This document shows, piece by piece, positions 53,297 through 63,600 of a DNA stretch of 64,000 bases. A program made the position numbers and the translations under genes. The notes beneath the pieces were generated by a model. The model ran no database searches. It was not told the origin of the DNA and was given only the letters and a program-made list of their open reading frames with translations. The stretch's first letter is position 1; each line of letters opens with the position of its first letter. The stretch is from Plasmodium coatneyi (taxonomy: Eukaryota; Apicomplexa; Aconoidasida; Haemosporida; Plasmodiidae): the NCBI RefSeq assembly GCF_001680005.1, contig NC_033568.1, positions 372,001-436,000 on the forward strand. The letters are read 5' to 3'.

Positions 53297-55112
53297 TTTG
53301 TATAGGTGGAAAGTGCTGTAGGGAAAATGCAACGCGATGGCTCACCTATACACGGACGCTACACATGCAGAGCTACATGCCCCTATGCACGTACATTCCC
53401 CTCGTTGGCACAGTTGGCTAGCTATCACAGAAGGGAAAAAAAAAAAAAATATAAAATAACACACACGTATGTATGTATGTACGTATGCGAGCAGAGCAAC
53501 GCTGCTGGAAACAGCTTCCTCGCAGAGGCAGACAAAATGGGCCGCTAACAACCCTCAGCGAAGCGGGCACTCAAATGGAGATCACAAGCGCAGGTGACAA
53601 CAGAAGCGTTGCGGCGATGAAGCGACGATGCAACGACGCGATGATAAAATGACAAGATGAACAAACGGGGCGTCATTAAGACGAGGAAAAACGCTACATC
53701 GTCACGCGGATTGAATAATCAAACGGGCCTCACTCTTCCTCGCAATATGCGACATTTCTTGTTGATGAGAAAAAAAAAAAAAAAAAAAACGTAACCCTAA
53801 GATGGTCCCACCCCCCTCTCACATCCTCTAGCAAGCATTGCTCACATTTAAAGGAGTGACAAGCGGAGGGAGATGCCAACAGGAAAAATGCGCAAAAGGC
53901 GACAATGAGGGGAAATTAACCTCACCCAGTTTTCATTGCCACTTTAGGGCGGCGAAAGCGTCATTTATTTTTGTTCTTATGAAAGGTTTCCCGCCAATTT
54001 TGGGGAATACGCTTGGTATGTAAAAGAAAAAAAAAAAAAAAAAAAAAAAGAGAACAAAAGAGGGTAACCACGATGACGACAAAAGAACAGTCGCGCGCTT
54101 GGCCCGATGACACATCAAAAAATGAGTCACCTCCAAGTGGGGCGAATAAACTTGTTTTTCAATGCTCATTTGCTAGTGCGTCACTAGGCGAAGCGCGCTT
54201 CCCTTTTGCCGGTTCTCCTAGTCGCACTCTGTAATGGTGAACCGCCGGATGGGCCAAAGCGGCCGCGCGATGAGCGAACGTAGAGGGGGGAGTATGCCAC
54301 TGCGGCGCTCCGACAAAAAAAAAAAAAAAAAAAAAAAAGTTAACCCGTTCAACTATAACATTACTTCCCAGAAGCGTCCCCCCTCGATATGGTCATCACT
54401 CCATTTCGCCTGGGAAGGAACTACACGACAGGCAGAAGCCCATCCCCCGAGCCTGCAAAAGTGTAAGCATGTTACGCATGTGCTATGTATCGAATACTTG
54501 GGCGTGGCAGCACAAGCATCCTCCAAACGGTGTTCCCCTCTGGTGGCTGGAAGATGTCCCAAAGTTCACCACCTGTGCCAATCTAAGTTCGAACTGGGGA
54601 ATGTGCGCTTGGCACCGCCCCACTGCAAATACACCTCAGTAAACTTTGCCTGGGGTTCCCTCCCCCTCGAGTAGGAACTCCGGAACGGTAGAGAGTGGAC
54701 CAGCATGTTCACCCACTTTTAATGTTTACCAAACTGCATGGAGGGAACAACATTTGCAGAGTTGTGCATCCGTCCTTTGGTATGCTCACGATCGGGCAAA
54801 TCTGAAATGATTTTTTTTTTTTTTTTTTTTTTTTGTTCATATATTTTTTTTTTTTCCTTACCAAATGGCTAGCTGGCGCGAGTAACGCACACGACAAATG
54901 TACCTATGGAAACCATTTTCCTGTCAATTCTACAGAAATGTGGCCACACGTTTGGGACACTTTCGACGCTACATTGAGTGTGTGCTCGAGGGAGGCATTC
55001 CACGTGCATGCGTTTAAATATATAGTGGGAGATATACAACTTCGCTGAGCGACCCCCTCGTCTTCTCGTCCAGACGGGTGTATTTTTTTTGGTTAGTCCC
55101 CCCCTCGGGAAC
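53297..55112. other. Divergent spacer between beta-COP and uL15m
   Basis: It contains GGCTAGCTATC at 53416, A tracts (about 53768-53790, 54024-54049, 54316-54338), and at 54811-54875 a T tract, GTTCATATA, a second T tract and GGCTAGCTGG. No gene was recognised. An open frame at 54234-54674 includes a poly-Lys run and looks accidental. Confidence 0.55.
54811..54876. repeat. Composite T-tract / GTTCATATA / GGCTAGCT element
   Basis: T24, GTTCATATA, T12, then CCTTACCAAATGGCTAGCTGG. The same three parts occur together near 3224-3287 and 35491-35527. Confidence 0.6.
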
Positions 55113-56174
55113 ATGATAAGAAGCTGTAGAGCGGTGAGCAGCCTGACGCTGAAAAGGTGGCTGTTCGTGGGTTCCCCCCCCGCGTGTAATAAAGGGCATA
55201 CTTGCGCAATGGCAAACTGGATTGGAACAAACCGCACTGTAGCAAACCAAAGAGAAGACCGCCAAGACGCTGAAATTGAACCAAAGCTGAGCAAACATTT
55301 TCGGGAAGTGTTCCATGATGGGTCGGAAAAGAACTTCGAATGTCATCCATTTAACAGAAGATTTGCCTACAGCAAGAAGAGCTTCTTCCCCATCGAGCCC
55401 CGAAACCTTCGTACCTTGGGTGTGAACAGACAGAGGAAGAAAAAAAGAGGAAGAGGTGATAAGTGTCCAGGAAAAGGGATTAGAGAAAAACACAAGCATA
55501 GGAAGTCAGGCAGACCAAACAGTCGTACATTTGAAAGTGGACGAACTCCCTTATACAGGCGGTTGCCAAAGTGGCCCGAGGCATGGCTAAGTAGGCAAAA
55601 AAAAAACTATGACTGCCTTAACCTTTCCAAGCTGAGGTACTTCATTGAAAAGGGAAGACTGGACGTGCGGTTCCCAATTACGCAGAGACATTTGCACGAC
55701 TCCAAGTGCGTAAAAGTGAAAAATGGAGTGAAGCTATTCAACGTGAATGACTATCCTTTCCCATACAAGATTGACATAGAAGTGGCCAATGCGGATCAGT
55801 CCTCCATCGATGTGATTAAAAAAGTCGGAGGAACTGTAACCATTGTCTACATGGAAAGGATAAATCTCAGGGCCCACGTTAAGCCCTACAAATTTGAAGT
55901 TCTCCCCAGAACGGCTAGACCCAATCTCGATATGATCCATTTTTTGGAAAAAATGAGAAGTAGGGGGTGCCTCGTTAAGTATATAAAACCCTTGTGGTTA
56001 ATTGAGGAAGAGAAGAGGATCATCAATGAACTCACCGAGGCGGAGGAGAGCTCCAAGCTGTGCCCCGAGGGAACGGACTCTTGGGGGGACGCGGAAGACG
56101 AGGAGAAGCGCCGTGACAGGTTGCTCCGTGGTTATCGACTACAGAACACGAACGTCGACGGGGGTAGCCGTTAG
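55113..56174 (+). CDS. Ribosomal protein uL15, probably mitochondrial
   Basis: This is a 353-residue frame. The L15 core is visible: NLRTLGVNRQRKKKRGRGDK, then GKGIREKHKHRKSGRPNSRTFESGRTPLYRRLPKWPE, shown here in parts KHRKSGRP and TPLYRRLPKW. This is followed by LNLSKLRYFIEKGRLDV and the uL15 fold through VNDYPFPYKIDIEV and VGGTVTIVYMERINLRAHV. A C-terminal Glu-rich extension follows. The ATG at 55113 gives MIRSCRAVSSLTLKRWLF, Arg/Ser-rich without acidic residues, like a mitochondrial presequence; the frame opens earlier only at a non-ATG codon. No signal peptide precedes it, which argues against the apicoplast copy. It is convergent with the BAP31-like gene. Confidence 0.9.
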   Translation: MIRSCRAVSSLTLKRWLFVGSPPACNKGHTCAMANWIGTNRTVANQREDRQDAEIEPKLSKHFREVFHDGSEKNFECHPFNRRFAYSKKSFFPIEPRNLRTLGVNRQRKKKRGRGDKCPGKGIREKHKHRKSGRPNSRTFESGRTPLYRRLPKWPEAWLSRQKKNYDCLNLSKLRYFIEKGRLDVRFPITQRHLHDSKCVKVKNGVKLFNVNDYPFPYKIDIEVANADQSSIDVIKKVGGTVTIVYMERINLRAHVKPYKFEVLPRTARPNLDMIHFLEKMRSRGCLVKYIKPLWLIEEEKRIINELTEAEESSKLCPEGTDSWGDAEDEEKRRDRLLRGYRLQNTNVDGGSR

Positions 56175-56442
56175 GTGAGCGCTCTTTTATGCGCACCCGT
56201 GGGCGCTATTTTCCACCGCCATCGTTCACCGCTGCCCAATTTAAAACTTTTTTTTTTTGCCCTTTTTCAAATTGGTAACTACAAGCGGGGTACCCCTTCT
56301 GCAAAAGGGGAACGTTCAAAGTAGACAAACAAGATGGTTGTTCACCATCGTGACAGTGAAACATAAAAAGGATGACCCACGAAACAATTTTCACATAAAC
56401 GCGTTATACTCTGACGCACGAATGGGCAAGCCGCCTGCCAAC

Positions 56443-57087
56443 TCAGCGGCGCTGCCGAATGCTAGAGTTCTTCCGCTGACCGTCCTCCAGCACAGATGAC
56501 TTCTCCGATGTGTTGGCGTTCCCATCGGTGGTGATGTCACTGCCCGACATTATGTCTTCCTCTTGAGAACTTTCGCTGTGCTTCACTCCGTTCCTGTACT
56601 TCTGTCTGTTCCCGTCTTCCTGTGCCACCTTCTCAGTGCACTTGTGCAGCGTGCCCTTCAGCACCATGACGGCTTCATATTCCTCATCACTCTTCTTAAC
56701 CTTCTCTCGATAGTACAATATTAAATACGTGAAGCGGATGTAAAATACCCACGCAATTGAGCAGAGTAAAAGGATCCAAAAGTTCCTCTGCAGTCGCATC
56801 TTCTTGAGGTACGCTCTGTGCATGTGGGGCACATGCATGGAAAGGTCCAAACTGTTCTTCTCATCGTTGTGCTTTTGCAACTCTAAGATGGTAAAGGCCA
56901 ACCGCAGCAACGCATAAAACGAAATTAGGGAGGACACCGATACGTTCACCTGGTATTTGTAGATCTGAAAATTGACGCTCCTTTTTTGGATGGATATCGC
57001 CATACGCTGGAAAAGAGCCACACCACTCAACAACAGGCACGACAGCCCGATCCCCGCAGGCAAGAAGAAAAACGCAATGTCCTTCAT
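56443..57087 (-). CDS. BAP29/BAP31-like ER membrane protein
   Basis: This 214-residue protein has three hydrophobic segments at about 4-26, 48-70 and 100-123. The spacing and the link LKKMRLQRNFWILLLCSI, then RFTYLILYYREKV, resemble the MKLFRAQRN segment before the third helix of BAP31. BAP31 family proteins sit in the ER membrane and take part in cargo export and quality control. The tail is charged and Ser-rich, as in the cytosolic part of BAP31, but it lacks a clear dileucine or KKXX ending (it ends SSIRQRR). Call based on pattern; other small ER proteins are possible. The ATG is at 57087. Confidence 0.6.
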   Translation of the reverse strand: MKDIAFFFLPAGIGLSCLLLSGVALFQRMAISIQKRSVNFQIYKYQVNVSVSSLISFYALLRLAFTILELQKHNDEKNSLDLSMHVPHMHRAYLKKMRLQRNFWILLLCSIAWVFYIRFTYLILYYREKVKKSDEEYEAVMVLKGTLHKCTEKVAQEDGNRQKYRNGVKHSESSQEEDIMSGSDITTDGNANTSEKSSVLEDGQRKNSSIRQRR

Positions 57088-58190
57088 TTCTGGGTGAGGG
57101 GGATGTCGCCGGCGGTCACCGTGTGTGGTGCCTTTCCACGGGGGAATGATAACTAAAAAAAGAAAACACTCTCATGCAAATATTGACCCACGAGGTCAAG
57201 TCAGGTCAGTTCTTTTCAGTTCAGTTAACGCCAGCGTGAAACAGATTTTCCCTCACCAAAATGGATGCTACCTACGTGTGGGCAATCGTCACACACGTCC
57301 CTCTCCTACGGGTGTATCTTCAACAAGGGGCAGTGGAGCGAATTTGATTTAGGGCCAACCTTCCACGCGGAGCAGCGCTGCTCATTGTTTTGCCTTTAAA
57401 TAGGGAAGAAAAAACTGTTCCTTCGCAGACGTTATCCACACGTTTGCGACGTTCGCTACATTCACCACATTGGCTTGCATTTTGGCTCCTGGTGAGCTAC
57501 GTTACTGTGTTAATTTAATTTAATTTTTTTTTTTTTTTTTTTTTTTTTTTTCCAGATCGGGCAGGTCGCCACGCGGGACACGTTGCCCAAGAGGCACACT
57601 AGCTCCACTGCCAAATGAGTGGAACACGTCGGTTCAAAATTGGTAGACCCGTCCCATTTACCCAAGTGGAAGCTTAAAGAAGAAAAGTAGCGAAGAAGGA
57701 TTGACGGTCTCTCTCCGCTTTCCATTTTGTCATCACCATAGTGGGCTGCGTCATCGAGCGAGGATAGCAAAATTATTAAGCGCAATTTTACCTTCACCCC
57801 AGAGAGAGGGGCTTTCATACATTAAAGGAAAAAAAGGCACAACTGCACATGCAAGCATAACATATATGGATATTCTCCAGGTGGAGGGAGGACCCCTCCA
57901 CGTATCCCTTCCATAATTGGAACAAAATTAACAGGTGCGATCTGCTACAGAATCGGCCTGGACAAATTTTTCAGTTGGGTTTGAAAATATGGGAAAGGCA
58001 AATAATTTGAGGCGGCAGAAATGGCGGAAGGAAAAACTGCCCAAGTTCTCGCCTTGGAAATGAAATGACCACAAGGGAAGGGACGGAAAAAAAAAAAAAA
58101 AAAAAAAAGAAACAAAAAAAAGCAAATATAAACAAAATAAAAAAATACCAAATGGTAAAGCAAGACGACTCCGCGTGAGGTCTCCCCAGA
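57088..58190. other. Spacer upstream of the BAP31-like gene
   Basis: It contains a T tract at about 57524-57552 and an A tract at about 58087-58108, and no convincing gene. It should include the promoter of the BAP31-like gene; the DPH2 stop is at its right border. Confidence 0.5.
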
Positions 58191-60206
58191 TCAGCCGCAA
58201 AAGCGCAAGTCAGACTCGTAACGCTGGGCTATTCCATCCTCCCCAGGAACGACCTCCGGTATGGTGTCCGTGTTGTAGTTCATTTCGACGCCCTTGTACT
58301 CTCGGGACGTGTTCTCCACTAAGGTCTCCAAAAAGTACCTACACATGGGCGACCTCTCGTCAAAGGTGGTTATGAATTTCTTCTGTTCTTCTACCGGGAT
58401 GGGTAGAGATGGATCCACGAGGGGGTGGCACGTTAAGAGGGATTGAGTTGGCACGGACGTCCCCTCAGAGGAAGCCGATGGTTCTAGTCCGTCGCATTCA
58501 ATAGCCGTGCCCCTTTGGACAGCCCCGTTTGGCGCATCAGCCAGACTGGGGGCCCCCCATCCGAGGGACCACAGCCGATACTTGCCCCCGCGCAAGCCCT
58601 CCAGCGAATTACGCACAGACGGTACATCCAACATGTGGAAAAACTCAAAGAGGTACCTGCACTGCCAGTCCATATATCCATAAGCAATAAAAAACTCATA
58701 GGGTGTTATAATCTTCTTCGAAAAATCAGCTACTTCAAGGAAGCTCTTTTCAGGACAAGACAAAAGAATGTACATTTCTATGTCGGAAAAATTTTCCAGT
58801 TTGGGACCATTCAATTTGTTGGTAGCAATGGTAAAGCACTTCTTCCCCCTCGATCGTAAAATATAACTTAAGCATCTTTTCATTTCCAGACTCCTTTTTA
58901 AGTTTACGTTGGCTATTAAAATGCCAAACGTATCTACCATCTTGCACTTTTCTATGAGACCGTACCTTTTCAGTAGTAGTTTATCCAGATCCTTTTTTGT
59001 TTCAAAATGGGAAGCTTCATTACTTCCGTTTTTGTTTCCGTTTCCGTTTGCCCCGAGATGTTTTTTCTCCTCCCCTTCGTATATATGCACCCTGTCGGGG
59101 TAACATTCATATTCTAGAATACACCTACGCTTTAGGTTTAGATTTCCGTTTGGGAAAAGAAACAAATTGGTTCTTTGTTCTTGCCCTTTCTTTAGGATGA
59201 CCCCCCACGGAGGGGACATCTCCTCCTTCCGTATGACCTCATAAATTAATGTTCCCACTGTGTGGTTATACAGAACTCTTGTGAGCAACCTACCACAGAA
59301 GAAGGCGAACTTCCCCTCGAGGTCTTCCTGCGCGTCCAACTCGATATAGTTCCCGTGGTCCCCGTAGCAGTTTTTGCCCTGCACGTTGCTGGCTATTCTG
59401 TTCAGGCACGCGATTACATTGGTGTTGACGGCGTCGTTCTGGATTGCATCCGTGTTTATTGCATCCATGTTTATAGCATCCGTTTCTGTTGCATCCGTTC
59501 CGCCCGGTCGGAAGGACTTTCCCCCCACGAGTCGGCCGTCCACCAGGAAAAGCGGCTTCACTCTGTTCTCCCAATCTGCTCCGCCCCCTCCTGCATTACC
59601 GCTGACCTCCACAAACGCGTTCACCAAGTGGGACATACACCCCGTGTAGCTCACGTCGCACAAAATCATGCACACTTCACCCCTGTCGGGAAAGTTACTC
59701 CCTATGAACCCCTCTTTAACTGTTTTGTAAAACGCTTCCTCCTCTTTTATCTCACTAAAGAGGTAAACCGAAGGAATGGATGACGTTACTATCGACTGAC
59801 ATGAGGGTCCATAATGCAACAGAAGATCTGCCTTCACATGTTCAGCACTTACGTAGTCTTCGCAGCATTCGTTCAGTGATGTGTCTCCTAAAATGTATAT
59901 GTTAACCCCATCGGGGGGAATTCCAAATGAATTGTCTTCTTTCCCACAGGCATATTCGTCTTTGGTGAGAGATTTTCCGCCACAACATGGGGTGACTATC
60001 CCCGTTGGTTCGTGACTGGAAGGGAGAGGTGCACCACCTTGTTTGTGGAGTTCCCCCCTGATGGCATTCGAAAGGAGAAGAGAATCCTCCAGCATGCCGT
60101 CAGGCAACTGTACTGCCACCCGTTGGTAATTATTTTTCAAAATGATCCCCGTGGCTAATTCTACTTGGTACCTAGCACAGATGTCGCTGCTGTGCGGGGG
60201 CGCCAT
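58191..60206 (-). CDS. DPH2: Diphthamide biosynthesis protein 2
   Basis: DPH2 pairs with DPH1 as the iron-sulphur enzyme that transfers the aminocarboxypropyl group to His of elongation factor 2, the first step of diphthamide. The family pattern is clear: ILKNNYQRVAVQLPDGML near the N-terminus, LGDTSLNECCEDYVSAEHV, LLLHYGPSCQS with the first conserved Cys, CDVSYTGCMSH with the second, and a C-terminal third domain around LLSCPEKSF and ITPYEFFIAYG. The 671-residue length reflects insertions, among them a DAINT/DAIQN repeat (about residues 245-275). I use ATG 60206 (MAPPHSSDIC); the frame is open upstream to 60620 only through poly-Phe sequence. It is separated by 410 bp from the methyltransferase stop. 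Confidence 0.92.
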   Translation of the reverse strand: MAPPHSSDICARYQVELATGIILKNNYQRVAVQLPDGMLEDSLLLSNAIRGELHKQGGAPLPSSHEPTGIVTPCCGGKSLTKDEYACGKEDNSFGIPPDGVNIYILGDTSLNECCEDYVSAEHVKADLLLHYGPSCQSIVTSSIPSVYLFSEIKEEEAFYKTVKEGFIGSNFPDRGEVCMILCDVSYTGCMSHLVNAFVEVSGNAGGGGADWENRVKPLFLVDGRLVGGKSFRPGGTDATETDAINMDAINTDAIQNDAVNTNVIACLNRIASNVQGKNCYGDHGNYIELDAQEDLEGKFAFFCGRLLTRVLYNHTVGTLIYEVIRKEEMSPPWGVILKKGQEQRTNLFLFPNGNLNLKRRCILEYECYPDRVHIYEGEEKKHLGANGNGNKNGSNEASHFETKKDLDKLLLKRYGLIEKCKMVDTFGILIANVNLKRSLEMKRCLSYILRSRGKKCFTIATNKLNGPKLENFSDIEMYILLSCPEKSFLEVADFSKKIITPYEFFIAYGYMDWQCRYLFEFFHMLDVPSVRNSLEGLRGGKYRLWSLGWGAPSLADAPNGAVQRGTAIECDGLEPSASSEGTSVPTQSLLTCHPLVDPSLPIPVEEQKKFITTFDERSPMCRYFLETLVENTSREYKGVEMNYNTDTIPEVVPGEDGIAQRYESDLRFCG
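59410..59490 (-). repeat. In-frame 15-bp-type repeat (DAINT/DAIQN) in DPH2
   Basis: The plus strand reads repeated GTTTATTGCATCC-like units. In frame they encode TDATETDAINMDAINTDAIQ-type pentapeptides. This is a likely length-variable site in the insertion. Confidence 0.7.
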
Positions 60207-60616
60207 GGTTCCCACGGGGGGGGAAAACAAAAAAAAAAAAAAAAAAAAGAAAAAAAGAAAGGACCAGGCGGAGTGAACTAAATGAACAAGTCGAACATCG
60301 TGACGTTTGTACTGGTGAGGAGAAAAACTTGGAAAATAAAAATGTGGTAACGGCCAACGAACTGCGTCCCCTTTCGCCGCTCCGCAGAAACGGCCTATCG
60401 ATTCGTTGACGGAAAACGCCCCGCTGCGGTTGTAGAAGTTGCTGTGGTAATTTCCTAAACGAGAGAACAACTGGAAATTTACCTTAACGTGGGCGCAAAA
60501 AAAAAAAAAAAAAAAAAAAAAAAAGCGTTGCGTGAAATCGCGCGTTACACGAAAGCGTGACCACGTTCCGGGTGGGGGAATATATGAACTTCGTTTCAAC
60601 TTAGGTGCGCTTTCCC
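60207..60616. other. Short spacer upstream of DPH2
   Basis: It contains A tracts at about 60231-60248 and 60498-60524. No exon was recognised; the promoter of DPH2 must lie here or in the end of the neighbouring gene. Confidence 0.5.
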
Positions 60617-63600
60617 TCACAACAGGTGCTGCTTAAAATACTCATAAATGGTGATCGCCGCGGATACGTGGACGTTGAGCGAGCGAATGATGCCCTTGCC
60701 GGGAATTTCGATGCAGTGGTGAAGAAATAGCAGCACGGACGCAGGCAAGCCCTCCTTCTCATCGCCCAAAATTAAGATCGTCTTCTCAGGGAAGGCAAAC
60801 TTATTCAGGGGGACACTACACTTGGTCTGTTCCAATCCCACGATAGCATAATTCTTCTTCCTCTTCTCCATTAAGTAGTTCAGTATGTCTCCCTTTTTTA
60901 ACTCTCCTATATTCATCCACTTATTTGCAGTAGAAGAAATTTTCTGGAATTGAAAATCCTTCACAATATTAGCGTTATGAAGAAGCAACTTTTGCACTTT
61001 AAAAATTTCACATGTTCTACAAAGGCCAGCCAAATTGGGTACTTTATCTATCAGCGATGCCACGACAATTAATTTTTTTTTTTTTGTCTTCATTTTGGCT
61101 AGCTGGTGATACGTTCTCCTAAATTCATTGTTCACTTGGATGATGTCGCTGATTGGGTCGAACTTTTTCTGGTAGTTCTTCCTATTTCTTTGGAGCATGC
61201 CATCCACCGTGGATTCCCCCTCCATGGGGGTCACAATATACGGTGCTTCTCCGTAGTCTACTCCCCCAATGGCTGCCACCTGTACCGTCGATTGGGCCTC
61301 CCTGCGCTGCCGCTCCAAGTCCACGTTAAACATTATGGCAGACATCTCCTGCTGCACCGTCCTCCTCACCGTGTCGATGAAACTGTACGAGGAGACCAGC
61401 TCATAATTCCTAAGCACATGAGCAAAGGTTTGTGTGTTCTCCTCATTAAAGTCCTCGTCGAAGTAGTTGTAGGAGTAGTTGCATGCAGGCAGGAGGATCC
61501 GAATATCTTCAAAGGGAGTTGGGGTCCAGTGACGAAACTGTTCCTTCATCTTTTTTCGGATCCGTTTGCAGTCCTTATTGTGTTTAATGTATGAGTAGGT
61601 GCACTGGAAGAAGGGGTCCACTAAAATTTCCTTCCTTCCTTTGACAAAGTAGTAGAAGGTATACTGGGCAATGCTCCTCACCAGCGCTGCGTGGGAAGAA
61701 CAGAGAGCTACGATTCGAGTGATCAGAGCGAAGAGGCATTTGCGAATATATTCAGAGAAAAAGTGGCTGCGTTGCGGGGGGGCTACCCTCTCTCCAAGGT
61801 TAGTCACCCCTTCTGTTTGTTTTTCTACACGGTGAGACTTCCCCACCTCTGCTTGTTTTCCCCCCGTGCGCCTGCCCAGATGAGCCAGCTTCTGCTTGTT
61901 CCTTTTCACATCCTGCACAATTCCGTCCTTGTCATTTTGGTTCTTCTTGACGATGTGGTTGATGATTCGTTTGATTTCTCTCGTGTCCTCTTTGCTGCGT
62001 CTTTTCTTCTTCTTCCTACCTCCCATTAGGGGAGCCTCCTTTTTCGTAGCGACCACTTGGTTTATACGAAATTTCCCACTAGAGAGACACACACGAGCGA
62101 AGGACGGACTCACATGCAGTTCCTCAAAGGAGTAGTAACTGAACTTTGTCTTTAACAAAATGTATGAACATATGATCAGCGTGCTCACGATTAGCTGCGT
62201 GTTGGTATTTCCATCCGCCAGGTTCCTCCTTAAATGGGGGTACAACAAAACAAAGGAAGAAGAACTAACTGACATACAGAATAGTTCCAAGTACTGACGC
62301 GTGTTATTCAAATGATCGTCCTTAAGCAGTTGGTTCACCTTTGAAATGAGCAACTTCCTTTGAGTTTTCTTTAAATATTTGAAATATTTTGCCAGGCAAC
62401 ACAAGGCTTGTAGTCCCCTCAGTTGGATGTTGTGTCCACTGGAGGACGGCAGTGGGGGGGCAGAAGTTTTGACCCCGGTGGGCAATCCCCCAGAGGATGA
62501 GACGTTCTTGTTGCTTATCCGATTCATAATTTGAAGAAGCAGACGCGCATACAACCTTCGGACGAGGGTCTTCCGTTTCTGCCGATCCAGGTTGGCCCCC
62601 TCACAGACTGCACCACTATTACCCCCTGGGTGTAGCTTGATGAAGTAGCGCCCCTCGAGCAAGCGAAACAAGTTTATAAGAAACATCATAGTCAGCAACC
62701 TCAGGAAGATTGGCATGTGTCTTACGCGATAAAGCTCCTCCGGAAGAGCAATCTCCTCATTCGTTTCTATTCTAGATAAGAAGTAAAAGCATATTTGCTC
62801 ATTCACAAAGTGGTGCAGAAGAATATTCCCCCTCTTCATCCTATAGTGGTCGTTTACAAAGCTCCTTTTTAAATCCACCAGGACGAATTCTTTGCAAATT
62901 AATATGCCAACGAGGACTTGGATAAGCTTGTCTAGGTAGTTGCTGCTCACTTGGATCATGTCCTCGTTTTGGATAAGAGAAAAAAGGAATGAGGACAGAA
63001 ACGGGATCACAGCGCTTCTCACTATGGACAGCTTCGTCTGTCCGTATTCCATAATTTTCTCTACATAGTTTAGGAGGAGAAAGGGATGCCCTGTCCCCGT
63101 TATGCTTGCATCCCAATTATCATTCATAGCGGTGTGGTCTCTACATTTAACGGGATGGTCGTCACTGTTACCTTCTGCATGCAAACCCATGTCGTGCTTT
63201 ACAATGAGCGGGTGCAACAGCGTAATGAAGAGCAGCTCCAAAATGCGAGCCGGGTATTTGCACGCGCAACACCGGTCAATCAGAATGTCGCTTTGCTTCA
63301 TCAGGAGCGTTAGGATGTATGTCCTTTCATCCGTTCCAGTGGTGGGGTCTCCAAAAATAGCAGGTATGATGAACCGTCTGATGATCATATATACGTAGAT
63401 GAGCTCCCCCTTGCACAGCTCGATGTCACTAATAACCTTCTCTGCGAAGGGGAGGATGTCCCCCCCGAGGATGGAGGTGCTACCAAAAGTGCTCCCCCTA
63501 CACATGCTCTTGTAGGCGTATTTGTACTTGTAGTAATTAAACACTTCGCAGTGGTTGTTCCCGTAGCGGCTTCTGCTTCCGTCATTGTTACTGTCTTTTT

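Noticed and set aside
54234..54674. 146-codon plus-strand frame
   Set aside because: It contains a poly-Lys homopolymer from a spacer A tract and shows no recognisable domain.
60207..60620. N-terminal extension of DPH2
   Set aside because: It reads through a poly-Phe homopolymer, lacks family similarity, and the DPH2 start at 60206 is normal.
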